A DNA stretch of 64,000 nt, from NCBI RefSeq assembly GCF_009002475.1, contig NZ_AP019860.1, forward strand, positions 8,243,547 to 8,307,546, in the 5' to 3' direction. The notes beneath the pieces were generated by a model that saw only the letters and a list, made by a program, of their open reading frames with translations, made no database searches and had not been told where the DNA came from. The stretch comes from Candidatus Uabimicrobium amorphum (lineage in GTDB: Bacteria; Planctomycetota; Uabimicrobiia; Uabimicrobiales; Uabimicrobiaceae). The position numbers and the translations under genes are program-made. Each line of letters begins with the position of its first letter. Position 1 is the stretch's first letter. Positions 1-9,555 of this stretch are shown in pieces.

Positions 1-1
1 T

Positions 2-3000
2 AAACCCGCAGAACTCATCATAGAAGAGGTCTCTATTCCTCAATCAATAGAACAAGGTGCACAAAACTGCGAAATAAGGATGACCATTTCCAATGGTGGT
101 ATGCAGGCCGAAATTACGGGTATTGATGTCGCTTTTGAAAGCAACAAAAAAGACCTCAACTCATTCTTTACCATCAAAGATGTCAATGGTAGCTCCTCTG
201 TTGTCAGCGAAGGACAACCAATAACCATTGTATGTGTGTTTGAAGTATCACAAAATGCCCCAGCAGGCAAAGTCAATATTCACATAAAAATTAGTGGTGC
301 CGATAGTACAGATAATACCCCAACCGCCATAGAGACAAAAGTTCAAACAAGTGTGGGTTATAACAGAGTGTTTGCCGTTGTCACGGAAAACGAACTAAGT
401 GAAACAGCAGGCGTTCCTTTTGCCGTACAGTTATGGGCGTGTTTAGAAGATGGCGAAGTGGATGCTCAGTTTTCTGGTATGTACAACATCGATTTCTCTA
501 TATCAGATACCCCCACAAGTTCCGGTGTAAGTGCGCAATATCCGAAAACGTTGGCGATGGAGTTCGTCGAAGGGGTTGCGACAAGTGACCGCGACTTTAT
601 CTTATACAATAGTGTGGAAACTCCACAAATTACTGCCATAGAAAAAGCAAGTGGTGTAGGCGAAGGTTACACAGATTTTATCGAAGTTCGCCCTTCAAAC
701 TTTTTAGGATTCGCTATAGACCTCACATCTCCACAAATGAACGGTTGCTTGTTTCAGGGAACAAATCAAATCCGTGCCGTAGATAAATTTGGGAACATTG
801 TCCCTGGATTCAACCAAGACGTCACCATTGCTCCTTCGAGCGTTAGTGGAGAGCTTTTTACAGACAATAAACCATTCTCCGCAATACCTGGGCGTTTTTT
901 CGAAAACGGTGTTATTGACTTAACTGCACAGAAAATAAGCTACACAACAACCGAAGAACAACGTCTCCCATACGAAGAGAGCTTTGTAGTTTCCAGTGGT
1001 GGACATGCGACAACTTCTTCAGAGATTGTTATCGAAAATAACATCCTCGAAATATTTATCGAAAAAGTGGAAGCGCCAGAATTTACAGAGCAAGGCCAAG
1101 CATTTTCGATGGAGATACAAGCGTTCAACTCGTCATCTATGGACGTAAAAATTTCCAAGTTGAGCATTGATTTCCAACAAAACAACCAACAGGTCAATAA
1201 TCTCTTTGACATTTCAGCCCCTGCAGGTACGAGATCTCTCAAAGCCGCTGCGCGAAATTCTTTACAATTTCAAGTCACACCTCACCAAGATATCCCCTGT
1301 GGGGAGTATACTATTGGTATTTATCTAGAAACACAAGACACAACAGGTGTGTTTCGCGCGAAAAAGAAGCATTCACAAAAAATCAATGTCGAACCCCAAG
1401 GGCGTACTTTCGTAATCGAAGCAATGGAAAGTAACGAAGTGACTGCTGGCCAAAACATTTCATTGCGCTTGACGTGTCAACTTGACAACCAAATAGACCA
1501 GAGCTACAGCGGTAAGAAAAGATTACATCTAGAATCAAATGCTTCGCCATCGGCAAATGCTTCCGAACCATTTATCCCCTCTTATGTAGATGTTGAGTTC
1601 AACAATGGAGTGGGAGAAGTTGTTGGACAAATTTCATTTACAAACGCTCAAGAACAACCGTTATTAAAAGTAGAAGATCATGCTCCTGGTGGCGCAGGGG
1701 GCCAAATATCTTTCTACGTAAAAGCAGGCGACTTGGCTAGCTTCTGGTTTGTTCTCGAGCCTACACAAAAAAATAGGGAAAGTTTTTCTGGTAAAAACTT
1801 TGTGATGGCCATGGACGCGCATGGAAACCTAAACCCACACTTTGCAGAGAATTGTGAAATTTTACCTGTAAGTGGTAAAGGGCACGTTGCTTTTGGTGAT
1901 GAGGCTGGTATCATCCCCGCCCAAAGCTTTAAAGACGGTGTCGCGGACTTAACAGCCCTACAGGCTTGCTATCAGGCAAATGTTAGCGAAAAACTTCCCA
2001 AAGAAGAACAACTACAAGTGGTGTACGGAGATATCATCAGCAGCAGCGAAAAAATAACCATCACACCAAAGCCTGCAGAACTATGCATTAACCGCGTTAC
2101 GGCTCCAGAAAAAATAGATGGAAACTCCAGCTACCAAGTTTCGTTAGAAATTGAGAATAAAGGGAATAACCCCGCAAATATCTCCACGATCCTCTTTAAT
2201 TTCGAAAATGAGGGAGACGTATCATCGCACTATGTTGTATCTCCCGTAAATAGTCATACAGAAGAGTTATTGCCTTTTGTACCCTTTTTGGCAACATTTA
2301 ACGTCAAAACAGGAAAAGAAACTCCTTCGGGCATAACTTCCATACAGGTCACCGTCGCTGGTTCTGACAAAGAAGAAAATATTCCACTACGCGAATCGAG
2401 TATGACCCAATGGCTTGTAGAAGAAAAAGAGCGTTCAATTGTCATCACAACACAAAATAAAGATGTCGAAACAGCAGGAAAACCATTTTCTCTTAAAATA
2501 GAGATTTTTCGCGACGATATGCGTGACATTATGTTCAGCGATGCTATTACATTTCACTGCTCTAGCAATGCCACAAACTCAAAAAATGGTACGGCACCAC
2601 AAATACCAGAAAACATTACGGTAAACTTTACCAACGGTGAAGCGACAACGGACGCAGTTTTTGCACTGACAAATGCGGCAGAACAACCACATATTAATTT
2701 TAGAACCACAGATGGAAAAACCCAAACATCTACCTCTAAAATAGAGGTGCAAGCCGATGTGTTACACGACTTAGATTTTCGTTTGGCGCCCAACATTCGT
2801 GCAGGAGAGGTTCTCGTAGGTGAAAATGCCATTCATGCCGTGGACAAATTTGGCAATTTAATTCTAGCGTTCCAGGACCAAATACAAGTCAAACTATCTG
2901 GCGTTGAGGGACAACTCTACGACGTAAACGATCAACCGAAAACGATGTTGGAAGGGAACCTTTTTGAAAACGGTAACCTAAATCTTTCACGACAACAATT

Positions 3001-5845
3001 AAAAATAGATTGCGCCCCAACGCAAGTTTTGCCACAAAAAGCAAAATTACAGTGTTCGGTAAACGGAGTTTCTTACGAAAGTCCAGATTTTCAAATACTT
3101 GCGCGCCCAATTAACTTACACATAGACGAAATAATGTCTCCTTCTCAAGTACTATCAAACCATACCTACTTGATCGAAGTCAAAGTTCGCAATGATGGCA
3201 ATGATGTAAAACTAAGCCATTCAAGCTTTACGTTTACGCATAACGGTGAGCCGGAGAATACTTACAAAGTTGCTCCTCATCCGCAAAACTTAGAGACCCT
3301 TCCGAAGGGAGTAACCTCACTGCAGTTCAATGTCGACATAGCGGACAATGCAGGACAAGGGACAACAGAAATTAGCGCACAATTAAAATTTCAAGATAAT
3401 TCGGGAAAAGAAATAACTTGTGACAGATCCTTTCGATGGTTTGTCGAAGCATCCGGTCGTTCCTTTTCTATTCAAATTCCCCAGGATGTTACAGCAGGAA
3501 AACCATTTGCGATCACCCTTTGTGCTGAACGAGATAATGAAAAAGACCTAAGTTACGAAGGTAGCAAAAGTCTGTTGTTCAACAGTAACGCCAAAGCAGC
3601 GCCAAATGGAACAGAGCACAACATCCCATCTGAATTGCAACTTGAGTTTCAACAAGGGGTTGCCACTACCGGTGAGGAATTCACCTTTGTCAATGCAAAC
3701 GAACAAGTGGTCATCGAGGTAGAAGAAAAACAAGGAGCAACAAGTGGGCTTTCTGGTACGATAGAAATAAAACCTGCGGAACTAGGCAAATTTGAAATTA
3801 TACTGGCTTCACCGATTATCAATGAAAATCCGTTGAGCGAGGGTAGCTCGGTAGTTGCCCAAGACATCTACGGTAATATCAAAAGCGATTTTAAAGAAAG
3901 TGTACAACTGCGTCCGCAAAGTGGAAAGGGTGACTTTTATCTACCACAACAAGACATCCTAAATACGATTCCTGACTCTGCATTTGAAAATGGAGTAGTC
4001 GACTTAGTAAAATTAGGACTCGTGTATAAAGGTAACATCAATGATGTGCTACCAAAAGAAGATCAGTTTTTTGTATCTTTTCAAGACAAACAAGGACAAA
4101 GTAATGCTGTAACGATTGAACCACGCCCGATCAGTATAGAGCTAAAAGAAATTAAGTTTGTAGAGAAATTATTCCAGGGAGACTTGGTATGTCCGATTTC
4201 CTTTGAAATATATAACTGTAGCGATCAAGCGCTTGATCTCACAAAGGTAAGCTTTATTTTTACAGATAGAGAAAGCTTAGAAGATATTTCGGGATATTTC
4301 ACAATAAGTTCTCATCCAAATAATCCTAAAACTTTACTGCGCGGTAGTAACAGTCAACTCGCATACCACATAGACGTTGACAGTGAGGCCAAAACAGGAG
4401 AAGTATCTTTACTGATAAAACCCACGATTGTTGACTCTGACACCGGCGAAGAAATAAGTGTTGAGCAAGAATGTTCATTTTCTCTACAGGAAAAACCACG
4501 GACCTTTATCATAAAAACCGAACACGACAACAACGAAAAAGTGGGAGTGCCTTTCTATCTAATTTTATGTGCCTACAAAGATGGACAAATGGACGTTTCG
4601 TATAACGGTGTCCACAAAATCAACTTTTCCTCTTCGGCAAGTAACATGGGTACGCACAACGCAAAAATTCCAGAAAATGAAAGTGTGGAGTTTAAGCAGG
4701 GAATGGCAAAAACCCAACGCAGTTTTATGTTTGTAAAAGCCCAAGAAAAACCGATTATCACTGCACTTGAACAAGGCAAGGCCGAAGGATCATCAGAGGA
4801 AATTGTCTTACAACCAGGGTCGATTCAAAGTTTGAAAGTGGTATTTCCAAGAGGTGAAGAAGAGCGCAAACCTTCTTACAAACTCAAACCTCTAGATGTA
4901 TACGGAAATACATTAAATCAACAATTTTCCATGGACGAAGATATCAAGCCAGGTGTGATCCTGAGTGGAAGCCGTGGACATTTTTATGAAATACTCGACC
5001 TTATCGGTCACGGGGCGATGGGGAAAGTTTATCGCGCACGTCGTTTAAATGACAACATGATTGTTGCGATCAAGTCAACGATGTTTAGTGCTCTTTCTGA
5101 CATTAACCGTTTTATCTTAGAAGCGGTGATGCTCATCCAATTTGAACACGAAAATATCGTGAAAGGTTATGACATACGCCAAATCTGTTCTATTGAAAAG
5201 GGTAAACCGGAACTCAAGTTTTACATGATGATGGAATTCTTAACCGGACAGAGTGTAAAAACGATTATAGACTCCTCGCGCGACGGTATACTATCTCCGA
5301 TTCACGCGACTAAAATTATTTTACACACCGCGCGAGCTCTAAAATACATCTGGGATCGCAAGACAATACACCGCGATATAAAACCGGAAAATATTCAGAT
5401 TACCAAAGATGACCAAGTCAAACTACTCGACTTAGGTATCGCAAGAGCAGAAGGTGGGATGACAGATATCAGTATTACACGCGATGACACCATCGTCGGA
5501 AGTTACCCTTATATCTCACCGGAAAGGTTGAAGAGTAATAACATTGATTATCGCGCCGATATTTACAGTCTAGGCTCGACATACTATCATATGTTAACGG
5601 GAATGCCGCCATATCTAGATACATACAAAGGGCGCGGTGGAAAAGATTTACTTGATTACCTAATTCGCATTCGTACCAAGAGAATGCCAACAGCTCCGGA
5701 CAAATTAGAGCCGAGAATACCAGCGAATGTGTCAAACGTAATCATGACCATGCTTAGTATCAAAGCAACACGTAGATTCCGAGACTCAGAAGAAATGTTA
5801 TCGGTATTAGAAAAACTATACCAAGAAGTTGCTAATAGCAAATAG
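2..5845 (+). CDS. Giant repeat protein with C-terminal Ser/Thr protein kinase (5' partial)
   Basis: The frame is already open at base 2, and the residues before the ATG at 80 continue the repeat (a KPAEL motif recurs later), so the N-terminus lies outside the window. Residues are counted from the ATG at 80. Residues 1 to about 1630 consist of about five units of roughly 345 residues. Each carries a TAGxPF-like motif (near 109, 453, 797, 1136, 1487) and a later DxxGN step. From about 1636 to 1915 there is a Hanks-type kinase: loop GHGAMG, lysine in VAIK, HRDIKPEN, DLG instead of DFG, SPE instead of APE, and DIYSLG. The repeats look Ig/CARDB-like, which is inference. Two things are odd. The kinase is C-terminal and starts inside a repeat unit, directly after SGSRGHFYE. 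No membrane segment separates repeats and kinase in the visible part. The kinase call is firm; its target is unknown. Confidence 0.9.
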   Translation, partial: KPAELIIEEVSIPQSIEQGAQNCEIRMTISNGGMQAEITGIDVAFESNKKDLNSFFTIKDVNGSSSVVSEGQPITIVCVFEVSQNAPAGKVNIHIKISGADSTDNTPTAIETKVQTSVGYNRVFAVVTENELSETAGVPFAVQLWACLEDGEVDAQFSGMYNIDFSISDTPTSSGVSAQYPKTLAMEFVEGVATSDRDFILYNSVETPQITAIEKASGVGEGYTDFIEVRPSNFLGFAIDLTSPQMNGCLFQGTNQIRAVDKFGNIVPGFNQDVTIAPSSVSGELFTDNKPFSAIPGRFFENGVIDLTAQKISYTTTEEQRLPYEESFVVSSGGHATTSSEIVIENNILEIFIEKVEAPEFTEQGQAFSMEIQAFNSSSMDVKISKLSIDFQQNNQQVNNLFDISAPAGTRSLKAAARNSLQFQVTPHQDIPCGEYTIGIYLETQDTTGVFRAKKKHSQKINVEPQGRTFVIEAMESNEVTAGQNISLRLTCQLDNQIDQSYSGKKRLHLESNASPSANASEPFIPSYVDVEFNNGVGEVVGQISFTNAQEQPLLKVEDHAPGGAGGQISFYVKAGDLASFWFVLEPTQKNRESFSGKNFVMAMDAHGNLNPHFAENCEILPVSGKGHVAFGDEAGIIPAQSFKDGVADLTALQACYQANVSEKLPKEEQLQVVYGDIISSSEKITITPKPAELCINRVTAPEKIDGNSSYQVSLEIENKGNNPANISTILFNFENEGDVSSHYVVSPVNSHTEELLPFVPFLATFNVKTGKETPSGITSIQVTVAGSDKEENIPLRESSMTQWLVEEKERSIVITTQNKDVETAGKPFSLKIEIFRDDMRDIMFSDAITFHCSSNATNSKNGTAPQIPENITVNFTNGEATTDAVFALTNAAEQPHINFRTTDGKTQTSTSKIEVQADVLHDLDFRLAPNIRAGEVLVGENAIHAVDKFGNLILAFQDQIQVKLSGVEGQLYDVNDQPKTMLEGNLFENGNLNLSRQQLKIDCAPTQVLPQKAKLQCSVNGVSYESPDFQILARPINLHIDEIMSPSQVLSNHTYLIEVKVRNDGNDVKLSHSSFTFTHNGEPENTYKVAPHPQNLETLPKGVTSLQFNVDIADNAGQGTTEISAQLKFQDNSGKEITCDRSFRWFVEASGRSFSIQIPQDVTAGKPFAITLCAERDNEKDLSYEGSKSLLFNSNAKAAPNGTEHNIPSELQLEFQQGVATTGEEFTFVNANEQVVIEVEEKQGATSGLSGTIEIKPAELGKFEIILASPIINENPLSEGSSVVAQDIYGNIKSDFKESVQLRPQSGKGDFYLPQQDILNTIPDSAFENGVVDLVKLGLVYKGNINDVLPKEDQFFVSFQDKQGQSNAVTIEPRPISIELKEIKFVEKLFQGDLVCPISFEIYNCSDQALDLTKVSFIFTDRESLEDISGYFTISSHPNNPKTLLRGSNSQLAYHIDVDSEAKTGEVSLLIKPTIVDSDTGEEISVEQECSFSLQEKPRTFIIKTEHDNNEKVGVPFYLILCAYKDGQMDVSYNGVHKINFSSSASNMGTHNAKIPENESVEFKQGMAKTQRSFMFVKAQEKPIITALEQGKAEGSSEEIVLQPGSIQSLKVVFPRGEEERKPSYKLKPLDVYGNTLNQQFSMDEDIKPGVILSGSRGHFYEILDLIGHGAMGKVYRARRLNDNMIVAIKSTMFSALSDINRFILEAVMLIQFEHENIVKGYDIRQICSIEKGKPELKFYMMMEFLTGQSVKTIIDSSRDGILSPIHATKIILHTARALKYIWDRKTIHRDIKPENIQITKDDQVKLLDLGIARAEGGMTDISITRDDTIVGSYPYISPERLKSNNIDYRADIYSLGSTYYHMLTGMPPYLDTYKGRGGKDLLDYLIRIRTKRMPTAPDKLEPRIPANVSNVIMTMLSIKATRRFRDSEEMLSVLEKLYQEVANSK

Positions 5846-5854
5846 GGGGAGATC

Positions 5855-6853
5855 ATGAAGTTTTTTCTAGTCGTACTACTTTTGCCCATATTGTGTTTCG
5901 CAGAATGCGTGCATGAAATGCAGTTGACCGCAAAAGAAATTGATTCTTTAGATATTGCCAACACACAGATTTATGTGGAAATCGATGGAAAATTTACATT
6001 AGCCAGTGCCGCAAAACTAACAGAGGGCAAAAAATACACAGTGCATCTTTTGCCTGAATACGAACGTGACGATTACAACAAAAAATACATAAAATACTAT
6101 GATTATGCACGTTTAAATACATTCTTAGACGGCAACCAGCAAACATTCTCCGAGAATAAATACCAAAAGATTAAAATCGGTGAAAGTTTGCTAAAACGTA
6201 ACCTTTATGTGGTCATGCCTCAAGTTTTGCAGGCCGATAAAAAAACAGTCGTCATGTTTTGTCGCCACCATGGAGATGAAGGAACGGCGAACTGGATTGT
6301 CGAAGGCTTTGTAGAGAAAGTTTTTGCTGACAAAGAGTGGTTGCAAAATTTTCAACTCATCTTATACCCAATGATAAATCCAGATGGAGCAGAGAAACGC
6401 ACGAGATACAACAATAACGGACGTGACTTAAATCGTTGTTGGGGAGGAAGTGCCAACGATGAAATCGTCATTATTCGTGGTCATCTACAATCTCTTTTGC
6501 AAAACATCGACAATAAAAAGGTGGTAAGTGTCCTCGACATGCACGGAAGTTTTGTCGAAGATTTCATCTATCGCGTACCTCGCTTTTTTGTTGACCTTGA
6601 CTTCTTCGAACTGCAAGGAAAATTTATCGACCAACTTGCTATCCACGACATATGGCAAAAAGGAAATTTTAAACTGTCTGAAGGAAGTCCGGGAATGTCG
6701 CGAATTTATCTAATCAAAACCTATGGTTTTAACGCCTTGACACACGAAAGCATACGCAATATCCCATTAAACAAAGGACGTTCTCTCAACAGCTTAAAAA
6801 AGCAAGGACAAGACGTATATCAAAGCTTAAAAGAATTGTATATACAAAAATAA
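5855..6853 (+). CDS. Secreted M14-family zinc carboxypeptidase-like protein
   Basis: Predicted zinc metallopeptidase of the M14 carboxypeptidase/deacylase superfamily, exported. Residues 1-16 form a signal peptide (MKFFLVVLLLPILCFA). Zinc ligands are visible as HGDE (His139, Glu142) and LDMHG (His230). The substrate-site segment NPDG...R...N..GRDLNR sits at 175-194, and the catalytic Glu is Glu298 in LTHES. All core M14 residues are therefore present. The first 110 residues are a divergent N-terminal region. The start is supported by AGGGGG overlapping the stop codon of the kinase gene 9 bases upstream, so the two are probably co-transcribed. The substrate (peptide, amino-acid amide or cell-wall fragment) cannot be told. 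Confidence 0.85.
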   Translation: MKFFLVVLLLPILCFAECVHEMQLTAKEIDSLDIANTQIYVEIDGKFTLASAAKLTEGKKYTVHLLPEYERDDYNKKYIKYYDYARLNTFLDGNQQTFSENKYQKIKIGESLLKRNLYVVMPQVLQADKKTVVMFCRHHGDEGTANWIVEGFVEKVFADKEWLQNFQLILYPMINPDGAEKRTRYNNNGRDLNRCWGGSANDEIVIIRGHLQSLLQNIDNKKVVSVLDMHGSFVEDFIYRVPRFFVDLDFFELQGKFIDQLAIHDIWQKGNFKLSEGSPGMSRIYLIKTYGFNALTHESIRNIPLNKGRSLNSLKKQGQDVYQSLKELYIQK

Positions 6854-6887
6854 TATCGTCCTAAAACACCATCAAATATCACGATGA

Positions 6888-6930
6888 ATAGGCTCTCAAA
6901 TAAATTATTTGAGGGCCTATGTTATTTTAT
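6888..6930 (+). terminator. Intrinsic terminator after the carboxypeptidase gene
   Basis: A 14-bp stem (6888-6901 with 6907-6920, one G-U pair, 5-base loop) is followed by GTTATTTTAT. It ends the kinase/carboxypeptidase unit. It also overlaps an upstream in-frame ATG of the next gene at 6884, which argues for the later start at 6947. Confidence 0.75.
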
Positions 6931-6946
6931 ACTGAAAGACTTATTT

Positions 6947-8077
6947 ATGAGAATATTCTGTCTATTTTTATTTTTTATTACAGCGCTCTTCGCTGAAGAA
7001 GGCAAGGCAACATCTTCCGATATCATTAGCTTTTTACTAGAAAATGCCGTGGCACTATCCATTGTTTTTATCTTCCTAAGCGCCCTATTTGGTTTTTTCA
7101 TAAAAGCGCGTAGCGTCGACAAATGCCTTAAGGATTTCAATAACTTTTCCATTACCACTGAAATGACAGACAATTCGATCGCCAAAGGAGTTTTGCATCT
7201 TTATCACACCGGAATGGAACTCGTCTTTCGTCAAAAAGAGGATACGAACACAAACTACGATAAGTTTAGTCAAATTTTATATGCCACGGAGTACGCCAAT
7301 ATAAAATGCGTATACCGTTATCAGAGCGAACTGACAGAAATCAATAAACAGAAAAGAGAAAAAAGTATCAAGCGTACTTATAAACCAGGTCTCTTACGCC
7401 AAGTACTACGCAAAATGCGCAATATACTAGGAACATTTCGCGATGCAATATCACAGAGTTTTCATCTTATTCTCGGTCAGCTAAAACAAAGAACCCTCAA
7501 ACAACAAAACAAACATTTAAAAAACATTGGCGAAAGCATCGTCGAGTACAGTGGTAACATATATGATCCCATTCTCGAAAAATTTATAGGTCGCCATATT
7601 GTGATCGAAACCGTAGAAAAAAAAGAATACTTTGGTATCTTCAAAGAATATAGTAAAAATTATTTACAACTACTCAATGTCCAAACATACGAAAAACACA
7701 ATTACGAAATTACAGCACAGGCCCCGTCTTTAATCGCCAACAAAAACGATTTACATATTTCGCGGACGAAAAAAAATATTGTCCTGAAGAATTTAGAAAA
7801 CTTTCCGTTGTACATTTCAGCAATTGGTACAGAAGAAAATCTAATATCTATAAATCGCATCGTCGAATCGCAGAAAAGAATCCAAATTCCCAAAAAACAA
7901 TTACCCGATCAAGACACTTTGGTTGTCGAATTTATGAATATCGCCGACATTATTATTCCACGTTCCCTCGCATTTGTGAGATTTTGCGCTGACAAACGCA
8001 AAATAACATGGAAAGAGGCGCTCAAAACAGACTTTCAATCGGTGTGGCATGTGGCGATGTTGCGCAATAAATCGTAG
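6947..8077 (+). CDS. Exported or membrane-anchored protein of unknown function
   Basis: I do not recognise this family. From the ATG at 6947 the protein (376 aa) starts with a signal-peptide-like stretch (MRIFCLFLFFITALFA). A second hydrophobic segment follows near residues 30-52 (VALSIVFIFLSALFGFFI), then a long basic region. Near 215-245 the sequence GRHIVIETVEKKEYFGIFKEY has the alternating pattern of a small beta-barrel (Sm/SH3-like); this is only a resemblance. An in-frame ATG at 6884 would add 21 residues but lies inside the preceding terminator stem, so I chose 6947. The layout suggests a short lumenal head, one membrane pass and a cytoplasmic body, as inference. Confidence 0.7.
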   Translation: MRIFCLFLFFITALFAEEGKATSSDIISFLLENAVALSIVFIFLSALFGFFIKARSVDKCLKDFNNFSITTEMTDNSIAKGVLHLYHTGMELVFRQKEDTNTNYDKFSQILYATEYANIKCVYRYQSELTEINKQKREKSIKRTYKPGLLRQVLRKMRNILGTFRDAISQSFHLILGQLKQRTLKQQNKHLKNIGESIVEYSGNIYDPILEKFIGRHIVIETVEKKEYFGIFKEYSKNYLQLLNVQTYEKHNYEITAQAPSLIANKNDLHISRTKKNIVLKNLENFPLYISAIGTEENLISINRIVESQKRIQIPKKQLPDQDTLVVEFMNIADIIIPRSLAFVRFCADKRKITWKEALKTDFQSVWHVAMLRNKS

Positions 8078-8391
8078 ACTCGGGAATGGGAACAGGTGTG
8101 TAAACGAAATCGTAAAATTATTTTTTATTTGCCTGAGACATTTTTAGGCATAAAAATAAAAAAAACCAAACTTTTTGTCTTTTTATGCGTTTATAGATAC
8201 TGCAATGTGAATTTTTATTGCCGCTTTTTTTTACGAATGTGTAAGTAAAGTAAATGAATGTTATGGATTGGTTTATAATAGTTCAATGGTAGATTATTTT
8301 TATAGATAATAAGCCCATAAAAAAAGAGGAAGAATATATCTTCCTCACAACATTCCACGGACTATTAATATAGATAGGATGTATATTATAC
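8078..8391. other. Intergenic region with a leftward terminator-like hairpin
   Basis: These 314 bases hold no convincing gene. TATAAT at 8274-8279 is a possible -10 box with no good -35. At 8326-8346 an 8-bp stem (GAGGAAGA/TCTTCCTC, loop ATATA) is preceded by seven A residues, so on the minus strand it reads as stem plus T-run, a terminator for leftward transcription. No leftward gene is present to need it. Confidence 0.5.
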
Positions 8392-8529
8392 ATGAAAGAA
8401 TATAGATATCAACCATTAAAATTTACGAAAAATACACAAAGAATATCACATCGTGATATTGCAAAATTGGTGGGCTTTTATCAAATAGATAAGAAAAGCT
8501 TACCTAATAAAAAAACTCTTAATTTGTAG
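8392..8529 (+). CDS. Small protein of 45 aa, unknown
   Basis: A short frame begins with ATG at 8392 and ends with TAG at 8527-8529, flush with a strong terminator. The product is basic and hydrophilic (begins MKEYRYQPLK, centre HRDIAKLVGFYQID). An AGGA lies about 12 bases upstream, which is a loose Shine-Dalgarno. Support comes mainly from its placement as a self-contained unit between two hairpins. It could instead be the body of a non-coding RNA. Family unknown. Confidence 0.45.
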   Translation: MKEYRYQPLKFTKNTQRISHRDIAKLVGFYQIDKKSLPNKKTLNL

Positions 8530-8560
8530 CCGAGCATCATGATGATGCTCGGCTTTTTTT
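8529..8560 (+). terminator. Strong intrinsic terminator after the 45-aa gene
   Basis: A perfect 11-bp stem (GCCGAGCATCA/TGATGCTCGGC, loop TGA) is followed by seven T residues. The first G of the stem is the last base of the stop codon of the small gene. Confidence 0.9.
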
Positions 8561-8572
8561 ATGGGGAAAACA

Positions 8573-9502
8573 ATGAAAACAGAAATAAAAAGTGAGTTTT
8601 CCAGCGCCATTGAGGTGTTGAAAACCATTTTAATTTTTGGTGGCGTTGTGTTTGCTTTTGTGATCAATATCTGTTATCTCGCCATCGAACGTGACTTTGC
8701 CATCAAAACCGCTTACATGACATTAGAACATCCTCACCTATTTACCCAAGAAGAAAAACTTGCAGCGGTCAGCACTTTATCAGAAAATCTCATCACCGCC
8801 AAAAATCGTTTTCAACTCGTCATTCACGAAAAAGATTTACAACTTATTCAACTTTACTTTAACTGCGAAAAGCAACTACAAACAAAATTAAAAGAACTTC
8901 TCACTTTAAAATTAGGCGATGATTCACCAGAAAAATGGGAAAAAATATTTGTCACCAAATTTCCTAGACGTGGAAATATTTTGTATATGCATGACATAGA
9001 AAACTTTATCTTATTTTATTCGTGGTTTATGAGCTTATCATCTTTGATTTTTCTCTCGCAAATACTAAATAAACAGCATGTACGCGAGTACCTTGCCAGT
9101 TGCTTTAAGAAAAAACGCTATTTTTTCCCCATCACCACCATATTGGCTTATCCGCCCATATTAAAATTTATGAGTGTGTGGCTAGGACGCGAATTTTCCG
9201 CGCTATCCATACAACTCTCGGCCTTAGTCATTACCATTGTTGTCAGCACCATTTTATTTTCACTCATCAGTAAAAATTTCAGTGGTAAAAATCTTTATGA
9301 AGCGGGTATTTGCCTTCTCATTTTATCGTTGCTGTTACAATCGTTATCGATTATTATTAGAGAAGACATGGTTTACCACTATTTTGGAAAACCAAGTATT
9401 AACTATCTTTTATATTTTTCGTGGTTCTTATTTATGATTTTGCCTGTCTACCTTTGCGAACAATATTTTCTAAATAAGAAAAATGCGAAACTTAACGGTT
9501 GA
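8573..9502 (+). CDS. Six-segment integral membrane protein, unknown
   Basis: I do not recognise this family. The protein (309 aa from 8573) has about six hydrophobic segments: near residues 12-34, 143-165, 183-204, 209-231, 244-265 and 272-297. A hydrophilic loop of about 100 residues lies between the first and second, so topology is one helix, a soluble loop, then a five-helix bundle. Both ATG 8561 and ATG 8573 are possible. 8573 has GGGGAA at suitable distance, whereas 8561 falls directly on the end of the upstream T-run. A transporter or membrane-bound enzyme is possible, but nothing catalytic is visible. Confidence 0.7.
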   Translation: MKTEIKSEFSSAIEVLKTILIFGGVVFAFVINICYLAIERDFAIKTAYMTLEHPHLFTQEEKLAAVSTLSENLITAKNRFQLVIHEKDLQLIQLYFNCEKQLQTKLKELLTLKLGDDSPEKWEKIFVTKFPRRGNILYMHDIENFILFYSWFMSLSSLIFLSQILNKQHVREYLASCFKKKRYFFPITTILAYPPILKFMSVWLGREFSALSIQLSALVITIVVSTILFSLISKNFSGKNLYEAGICLLILSLLLQSLSIIIREDMVYHYFGKPSINYLLYFSWFLFMILPVYLCEQYFLNKKNAKLNG

Positions 9503-9555
9503 ATTAAATAAAACAACAGTTAGATGTTAAATACGGTAATTAATGAGAGGTCATT

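Noticed and set aside
6884..6946. Upstream ATG start for the membrane protein ending at 8077
   Set aside because: The extra 21 codons are encoded by the terminator stem and would push the signal peptide inward.
8274..8279. TATAAT as promoter of the 45-aa gene
   Set aside because: No acceptable -35 at 16-18 bp, and the distance to the gene would include the hairpin at 8326; left as possible only.
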